From an uncultured Desulfobacterales bacterium (GTDB lineage Bacteria > Desulfobacterota > Desulfobacteria > Desulfobacterales > JAHEIW01), in NCBI GenBank assembly GCA_947259495.1, contig CAMYLV010000013.1, positions 82,078-146,077 on the forward strand: DNA of 64,000 nt, in the 5' to 3' direction. Shown here one piece after another: positions 59,389 through 64,000 of the stretch (within the stretch, counting starts at the first letter, position 1; each line of letters opens with the position of its first letter). The translations under genes were made by a program, and so were the position numbers. The notes under the pieces were generated by a model that was given only the letters and a program-made list of their open reading frames with translations, was not told the DNA's origin and ran no database searches.

Positions 59389-60207
59389 TCATAATCTGGA
59401 CCCGCAATACTTGCAGAATTTGGCGTCTTTGTCATGTCCTTCGGCGCTGCACTCCGGACAGGCCTGGGTGGAAATCTGGCGTTTAAACGCTTGCGCCAAT
59501 TCCACCGTTACGATCCCGGTTGGAACCGCGATGATACCGTATCCTAAAATCATGATCACCGACGAAAGCAACTGGCCCAGGATGGTCTGAGGCGATATAT
59601 CCCCGTAACCGACAGTGGTCAGGGTTACAATTGACCAGTAGATGCTCTTGGGTATGCTGGTGAAACCATGCTTTGGCTCTTCGATCAAATATATCAATGC
59701 GCCGAAGATGGTTACCAGCGTCAAAACGGTAAACAGAAAAACAATAATTTTGCGCATGCTGGCACGCAGCGCCTGGATAAGCAGCCGGGCCTCGCCCAGA
59801 TATTGCACCAGTTTCAGAATCCGGAAAATACGCAGAACCCGCAATATCCGAATAACCAGCAAATACTGCGCCCCCGGGAAAAAATAGCTCAGATAGGTGG
59901 GCAATATGGCCAGAAGATCGACAACACCGAAAAAACTGGTGGCATAGGCGGTTGGTCGCCCCACGCTCAGCAGTCGCAGCAGGTATTCGACTGTAAATAA
60001 AATGGTAAAAAACCACTCGCCGGCCAACAAGACTTGACCGTACATCTCTTGAATGCTGCTGACACTGTCGAGCATCACCAGCAAGACACTGGTCAGGATG
60101 GCCAGAATCAGCAAGACGTCAAACCATTTTCCGGCCGGTGTATCGGCTTCAAAAATAACCTCATGCACCTTCAGCCGCCATCTACGCTGCGTACCATTTT
60201 CTTTCAT
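59389..60207 (-). CDS. Voltage-gated-type K+ channel with C-terminal zinc ribbon
   Basis: A 272-residue six-helix channel. The voltage-sensor S4 helix is RILRVLRIFRILKLV with regularly spaced arginines, and the pore filter is LTTVGYGD. After S6 the tail ends with a zinc-ribbon pattern (CPECSAEGHDKDAKFCKYCG). It would conduct K+ in response to voltage in the inner membrane. GAGGGCC precedes the ATG. The zinc ribbon is an uncommon addition. Confidence 0.9.
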   Translation of the reverse strand: MKENGTQRRWRLKVHEVIFEADTPAGKWFDVLLILAILTSVLLVMLDSVSSIQEMYGQVLLAGEWFFTILFTVEYLLRLLSVGRPTAYATSFFGVVDLLAILPTYLSYFFPGAQYLLVIRILRVLRIFRILKLVQYLGEARLLIQALRASMRKIIVFLFTVLTLVTIFGALIYLIEEPKHGFTSIPKSIYWSIVTLTTVGYGDISPQTILGQLLSSVIMILGYGIIAVPTGIVTVELAQAFKRQISTQACPECSAEGHDKDAKFCKYCGSRL

Positions 60208-60384
60208 AAGGCCCTCGATATGTCATCAACAAATAAAAGTTGAATGAGCATAGAAAACAGAATAATAGAACTAGCCGATTTGTAACAATTTGATATGGGA
60301 ACACGTTGTGGGTGTGAGTTTATGCTCGATACTTCTTACTTCATTTCTTTTACTTTTTTCACGGTGTTATTAAAACCAAACATA

Positions 60385-60526
60385 GAAGCGGTTTCATAGG
60401 TTTAGATAATGTTCGATAGCAAGGCGTAAATCGATTCAATAACGGAGAATACACGTCAGTATGCGAGTATTTTGAATCGATTTATAACACAGCTATCGGG
60501 CATTAGATGGCCGATGAAAACGCTTC
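60385..60526 (-). other. Stop-codon-anchored structured element, type 2 (TraB/GumN gene)
   Basis: On the minus strand it starts right after the stop codon of the TraB/GumN gene. The outer pair is GAAGCG..TTTCAT/ATGAAA..CGCTTC, the middle CGATAGC/GCTATCG, the inner AAATCGATTC/GAATCGATTT. The stretches GCTGTGTTATAAA, AAAATACTCGC and TTTACGCC equal those after rubrerythrin, while both stems differ by compensating changes. The rest of 60208-60384 shows no gene. Confidence 0.8.
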
Positions 60527-61434
60527 TATTGTTGTTTAACCTCATGGCCATTCTTCCTCAACAAATCGACGACACTTTCGGGGCCAACCAAATGGCCCGC
60601 ACCCACCACAAAAAAAACATTTTTATTTTTGCGCATCGCGTCTTCAACTTTCTTAACCCATTTTATATTGCGCTGAATCAGCAGACGATTATTTAGATCC
60701 GGGTAATCTTTAAAGCTCTTGTGTAACAGTTTGTGCAGTTTATCGGCATTGCCGGATTTCCAATTTTTTACCAGGTCAGCGGCCAGTTCGCTGACCAATT
60801 CCAGATCTTTTAAGGTCTGACTTAAAAAGTCGTTTTGATCCTTCTCGGCCATGTTGCCCAGCAGGCTTATCTGATACTCCGGAGGTTCTAAAAACCCAAT
60901 TTCTTTGCCACCGCTTTGGGCCTTGTTAAAAAAGTAAACATCAATCCCATATTGGGGGTTGTAACCCAGACGCTGCAATTCCAATGTTGTCAGGGTGAGT
61001 GCTACAAACCAGGGTTTAAATCGTGAAAATGCCTGCAGGGGCAGCCCGAGTGCGCTCATTTTTTTCTCGAGCTGCTGACGCGTAACGCCCGCAAGGTTCT
61101 GAAACAGGGTCTGCCCGTCCGGATACATCCCTAGCTCCAGCATTTTGGCCTGCATGGCCGGATCTTGCATGGCTGCAATATCGGTTTCAAAAATGATACG
61201 CTGGCTGTCGGCATAAGCTCTTTCGATTGCGGCGGCCAACGGATAAGTTTCCTGCTTGAGGACATGCAGAGAGCCCAACAAATAAATTTTGTTCGATTGG
61301 CTTTGAATCGACCATAGACAATTTTTACTGGCCTGCTGGACGGCGACTGTCTTCGCCGGCAAGAGCGTTGTCAGCAGAAAAATAACAAATAAAACAAAAC
61401 TTAATGCATATTTAAAAAAATGTCGTTCTGGCAT
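60526..61434 (-). CDS. TraB/GumN-family exported protein
   Basis: About 302 residues. A signal peptide (YALSFVLFVIFLLTTLLPA) precedes a TraB/GumN domain with IYLLGSLHVLKQETYPL at the start and FFVVGAGHLVGPESVV at the end, the two GxxH signatures of this Tiki-like metalloprotease-related family. The true activity in bacteria is unproven. The start at 61434 follows GGAAAGGAATC. The gene lies 41 bases downstream of the YqeY gene on the same strand. Confidence 0.87.
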   Translation of the reverse strand: MPERHFFKYALSFVLFVIFLLTTLLPAKTVAVQQASKNCLWSIQSQSNKIYLLGSLHVLKQETYPLAAAIERAYADSQRIIFETDIAAMQDPAMQAKMLELGMYPDGQTLFQNLAGVTRQQLEKKMSALGLPLQAFSRFKPWFVALTLTTLELQRLGYNPQYGIDVYFFNKAQSGGKEIGFLEPPEYQISLLGNMAEKDQNDFLSQTLKDLELVSELAADLVKNWKSGNADKLHKLLHKSFKDYPDLNNRLLIQRNIKWVKKVEDAMRKNKNVFFVVGAGHLVGPESVVDLLRKNGHEVKQQ

Positions 61435-61475
61435 GCAGATTCCTTTCCGAAACGGATCACACCTTTCAGGTGTTT

Positions 61476-61970
61476 TTATTGCCATTTCTGCAGGATCTCA
61501 TTGACCATCTTGCCATCCGCCTGCTTGCCGAATTGCTTCATGATGGCACCCATGGCCTGCATTTTGTTTTTGTATTCGGAGAAATCGATGTTTTCCTTGA
61601 TCCAGGCAATGATCTCTTCGCGGCCGGCCATACGGGGCAAATACAATTGAAGAATACTTAGATATTCGGAAGATTCTTCCTTTTTAGCCACCAACACCAT
61701 TCGTTCGGATTTGGCCAACCCCTGGATGATCCCGACGATGTCATCGTTGGTAATCTCTGCACTGGTTTTGAGCCGGGTGGATTTTTTCCCGCTTTCCAGA
61801 GTGATGGGTACCGTCAGTCTCGGAAATTCAGCCATAATTTGCCGGATAGCGCTGCGTGCGGCCACATCCTTTTTCAACATGGCCTGCTTAAGGTCGGTTT
61901 TGAGTTTAACCAGCAAAGGCATGTCCATATCCGCATTCCATCCGTATGTTTGGGTTTGGGTCTCACTCAT
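61476..61970 (-). CDS. GatB/YqeY domain protein
   Basis: A 164-residue YqeY-type protein, all helical. KLKTDLKQAMLKKDVAARSAIR is the N-terminal signature, LQLYLPRMAGREEI the middle, and MGAIMKQFGKQADGKMVNEIL the C-terminal one. It resembles the tRNA-contacting tail domain of GatB, and the stand-alone form is thought to work in tRNA metabolism, but the role is not settled. GGAGAGGC precedes the start. Confidence 0.88.
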   Translation of the reverse strand: MSETQTQTYGWNADMDMPLLVKLKTDLKQAMLKKDVAARSAIRQIMAEFPRLTVPITLESGKKSTRLKTSAEITNDDIVGIIQGLAKSERMVLVAKKEESSEYLSILQLYLPRMAGREEIIAWIKENIDFSEYKNKMQAMGAIMKQFGKQADGKMVNEILQKWQ

Positions 61971-61995
61971 CAGCCTCTCCTATGTAATCCGGTTT

Positions 61996-62463
61996 TTAGT
62001 CGATAAATTTCGGGGGCAGCGGTGGATCGGCTGCAATTGCTTTGCCGGGTAAAATAATCACCGTCGATGTCCCATGTGCCAGAACCTTGCCCTGCTGATC
62101 TGTAACCTGCGCTTCAGCATAGCCGAGGGTCCGGCCGACTTTAATCTGGTGTCCGCTGGCAATTAATTTGCCGGATACGGCCGGCGCAAGATAGTTTAGT
62201 TTCAAATCAACGGTTGTAATGCCGGCATCCGGATCCTTTATCCCGTAATAAACCGACCAAAAAGCGGCCGCATCGATGATCGATGCAAAGACACCGCCGT
62301 GCACCACGCCGAATGGCTGTAAATGCTTTTGGGCAAGTTCGATTTCAAGCGATGAATACCCGATTCCAACATCCATCAACTTCATCGAAAGTAAATCAAA
62401 GTACGGGCAGATGTTTACGATTTCATTAATTCGCTTTATGTATTCAGGATTGGGTTTTTTCAT
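61996..62463 (-). CDS. PaaI-type hotdog thioesterase
   Basis: A 155-residue hotdog-fold protein. GVVHGGVFASIIDAAAFW contains the His-Gly-Gly and Asp of the PaaI group, and VDLKLNYLAPAVSGKL and GRTLGYAEAQVTDQQGK are the later strands. It probably hydrolyses acyl-CoA. It starts six bases after the dihydrofolate reductase stop and may be co-transcribed with YqeY and TraB/GumN genes. It is a distant relative of the thioesterase at 9595-10062. Confidence 0.87.
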   Translation of the reverse strand: MKKPNPEYIKRINEIVNICPYFDLLSMKLMDVGIGYSSLEIELAQKHLQPFGVVHGGVFASIIDAAAFWSVYYGIKDPDAGITTVDLKLNYLAPAVSGKLIASGHQIKVGRTLGYAEAQVTDQQGKVLAHGTSTVIILPGKAIAADPPLPPKFID

Positions 62464-62469
62464 ATAATC

Positions 62470-62955
62470 TCATTTGATTCGTTTATAAATGTAAAAATCG
62501 TAGGGTTCAATGCCCGCGACCGCAATAGTTTCAGATTTGATCACCCGAAATTCAGTTGCTGGAATTTCCGGAAAATAGGTATCTCCCGCTATGTCCCTGG
62601 GTATCACCGTCAAATAAATGCGATCCGCCATTGCAAATGCAGCCTGATACAACTGCCCGCCCCCGCAAATAAAAGCTTCATCTTCATTTTGCGGACAGCT
62701 TTTTAAGGCTTGCAAAAGATCGTGAACGACGATGCATCCGTCGGCAACATAATCCTTTTGGCGCGTAACGATGATATTCGTTCTATCCGGAAGAGAGCGT
62801 TTAAGAGATTCGAAGGTTTTTCTTCCCATGATCACCGCATGACCGAGCGTGATTTTCTTGAACAGCTTCTGCTCTCCCGGTATTTTCCAGGGAATATCGC
62901 CTTGCCGCCCGATTACCCGGTTTTTTGCCATAGCCGCAATCAACGATATTTTCAT
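62470..62955 (-). CDS. folA: Dihydrofolate reductase
   Basis: A 161-residue enzyme that reduces dihydrofolate with NADPH. MKISLIAAMAKNRVIGRQGDIPW, seen here in pieces as LIAAMAKNRVIG and GDIPWKIPGE, is the substrate loop; VIMGRKTFESLKRSLPDRTN is the cofactor part and FICGGGQLYQAA the phosphate-binding turn. The length is normal. GGAGATTTC lies upstream of the ATG. No thymidylate synthase gene is close by. Confidence 0.94.
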   Translation of the reverse strand: MKISLIAAMAKNRVIGRQGDIPWKIPGEQKLFKKITLGHAVIMGRKTFESLKRSLPDRTNIIVTRQKDYVADGCIVVHDLLQALKSCPQNEDEAFICGGGQLYQAAFAMADRIYLTVIPRDIAGDTYFPEIPATEFRVIKSETIAVAGIEPYDFYIYKRIK

Positions 62956-63085
62956 TCCCTGAAATCTCCTAAAACCAGTATCATTTGGCTAAACTGTCAT
63001 TATCGACTTCAGATCATGGAGCCCGGCATTGTCCTCAGCGTGAAAACCAACCCGATTAGAATAAAATGCCGACAAAATAAATGTT

Positions 63086-63232
63086 GTTTCCATTTCAGAG
63101 ATGAGAGATTTTTTTCGATGAGCTAGACCGCACAAGGATTTTGGATTTTGGCGTACTGGGTCGTACGTCAAAATCCAGAAATCCGCGGAGAACACAGCTC
63201 ATCGGAAAAAGATCCATTTCTGAAATGGAAAC
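63086..63232 (-). other. Stop-codon-anchored structured element, type 1 (SDR gene)
   Basis: On the minus strand it starts at the last base of the SDR stop codon. The outer pair is GTTTCCATTTCAGA/TCTGAAATGGAAAC, the middle CGATGAGCT/AGCTCATCG, the inner TGGATTTTG/CAAAATCCA. TTCTCCGCGGATTTC, GTACGCC and AAAATCCTTGTGCGG are the same as in the copy after E2. Confidence 0.82.
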
Positions 63233-63978
63233 TAGACGTAGCCGCCGTTAACATGGATCGACTGCCCCGTAATCCATCTGGCTGCTTCACTTGCCAGAAA
63301 CGCCACGGCGTCCGCTATATCCTGCACCTGCCCGATGCGGCCCAGAGCGGCCATTTGAGCCATCTGTTGAATCTGTTCTTCTGATTTGCCATCACGGAAA
63401 AGATCGGTATCCACCGGCCCCGGAGAAACTGCGTTAACGGTGATATTCCGCCCGCCCAGTTCCTTTGCCAGCGCCCGGGTGATCTGATCGACGGCTCCTT
63501 TGCTGGCGGCATAAATGGAATAGCCGGGCAACATCATGCGCGTCACGGCTGATGAAACATTGATGATCTTTCCACCATCGGAAAGCCGGCGGGCTGCTTG
63601 TTGACAGGCAAAAAATGTTCCCTTCACATTGATGGCAAACAGCCGGTCAAATTCTGCTTCTTTGATGTCGGCAACATTTTTGCTGATGCGGATACCGGCG
63701 TTGTTTATTAAAACATCAAGCCGGCCAAAGTGTTCGATTGTCTGATCGAAAAGCCCTTGAATGTCTTCAAGCTTTGAGACATCCCCTTGCAGGGCGATGG
63801 CCGCACCGCCGGCGGTCTCAATGCCCGCAACAACTTCTCGAGCGCTATTTGAGTTGTTGACATAGTTGATTGCAACGGAAGCACCCTCGCGGCTCAATCG
63901 TTCGGCCATCGCGCGCCCGATTCCCCGGGATGATCCGGTCACCAGCGCAATTTTGCCGGACAGATTTTTGGGGCTCAT
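63232..63978 (-). CDS. Short-chain dehydrogenase (3-oxoacyl-ACP reductase-like)
   Basis: A 248-residue SDR. ALVTGSSRGIGRAMAERL is the NAD(P)-binding loop, LINNAGI the following turn, and the catalytic Ser-Tyr-Lys is in VSSAVTRMMLPGYSIYAASKG. The C-terminal WITGQSIHVNGGYV is usual for FabG-like reductases. The Arg/Ser after the first glycine loop suggests NADPH. The substrate may be an acyl carrier protein ketone or another small ketone. AAAAGGAGAACC precedes the ATG at the right window edge. Confidence 0.9.
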   Translation of the reverse strand: MSPKNLSGKIALVTGSSRGIGRAMAERLSREGASVAINYVNNSNSAREVVAGIETAGGAAIALQGDVSKLEDIQGLFDQTIEHFGRLDVLINNAGIRISKNVADIKEAEFDRLFAINVKGTFFACQQAARRLSDGGKIINVSSAVTRMMLPGYSIYAASKGAVDQITRALAKELGGRNITVNAVSPGPVDTDLFRDGKSEEQIQQMAQMAALGRIGQVQDIADAVAFLASEAARWITGQSIHVNGGYV

Positions 63979-64000
63979 TTGGTTCTCCTTTTGGACACTT

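Noticed and set aside
1-64000. tRNA or rRNA genes
   Set aside because: No T-loop GGTTCGAATCC-type sequence with a cloverleaf and no rRNA-like stretch was noticed on either strand by reading; a dedicated search could still find one.

Overview
The window looks like chromosome from an anaerobic, probably sulfate-reducing member of the Desulfobacterota (Desulfobacterales-like). The grounds are the cluster of desulfoferrodoxin, rubrerythrin, rubredoxins, flavodiiron protein and flavodoxin, a triheme c7-type cytochrome, a DVU0298-type HEAT protein, a PCP_red/siroheme ferredoxin, FeoAB with a DtxR regulator, and an archease-RtcB pair. No dsr, apr or sat genes lie in the window, so the lifestyle is inferred. 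No rRNA, tRNA, transposase, phage gene or CRISPR array was seen.

Layout. 0-9 kb: a radical SAM/SPASM protein with a PA2779-type small membrane protein and a C39-like lipoprotein peptidase; an AsmA-like protein; then a minus-strand run of two monoheme cytochrome c proteins, a P460-like heme protein and a membrane sulfatase-fold enzyme. 9.5-14.8 kb: thioesterase, NifU-type scaffold, MFS transporter, superoxide dismutase, PilZ protein, and an ArsR regulator with a small Cys-rich target gene sharing an operator motif. 14.8-20.3 kb: a complete 2-oxoacid (pyruvate-type) dehydrogenase operon E1a-E1b-E2, followed by E3. 20.8-26.9 kb: KH RNA-binding protein, acyl-CoA dehydrogenase, quinone-type oxidoreductase, and SdhA-SdhB coupled to a cNMP-binding protein, with no cytochrome anchor. 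27.4-30.6 kb: archease-RtcB RNA repair and a double Usp protein. 30.6-34.9 kb: TlpA thioredoxin, ABC ATPase, MacB/FtsX permease and DUF2318 protein, resembling the accessory half of a Campylobacter-type iron uptake locus.

35-47 kb is an oxygen/NO/metal defence island: two ferritin-like proteins, rubrerythrin, desulfoferrodoxin, ferritin, three rubredoxin-type proteins, flavodoxin, FprA flavodiiron protein, ferredoxins, a flavoprotein-arsenate reductase fusion and a siroheme protein, with a Crp/Fnr regulator flanked by two TTGAT-N4-GTCAA palindromes. 47-51 kb: copper chaperone, CysQ and CopA. 51-54 kb: a Tat-exported four-cluster ferredoxin, a cytochrome-b-like membrane protein and a 29-residue membrane peptide, then an ECF sigma/anti-sigma pair. 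53.8-57 kb: feoA-feoB-FeoB-associated protein-dtxR. 58-64 kb: metallo-beta-lactamase-fold lipase-like protein, K+ channel, TraB/GumN protein, YqeY, thioesterase, DHFR and SDR.

The most unusual content is intergenic. Four 140-150 bp structured palindromes sit flush against the stop codons of E2, SDR, rubrerythrin and TraB/GumN genes, always in gene-sense orientation. Within each of two types the loops are conserved while the stems change by compensating substitutions. Six copies of a separate ~105 bp miniature hairpin element, a 30-bp perfect inverted repeat between archease and rtcB with shorter relatives elsewhere, and several word-like inverted repeats (CACAGAG, CGCAAAG, ACGAAGG, TCTGACC) complete an intergenic repertoire rich in palindromes.
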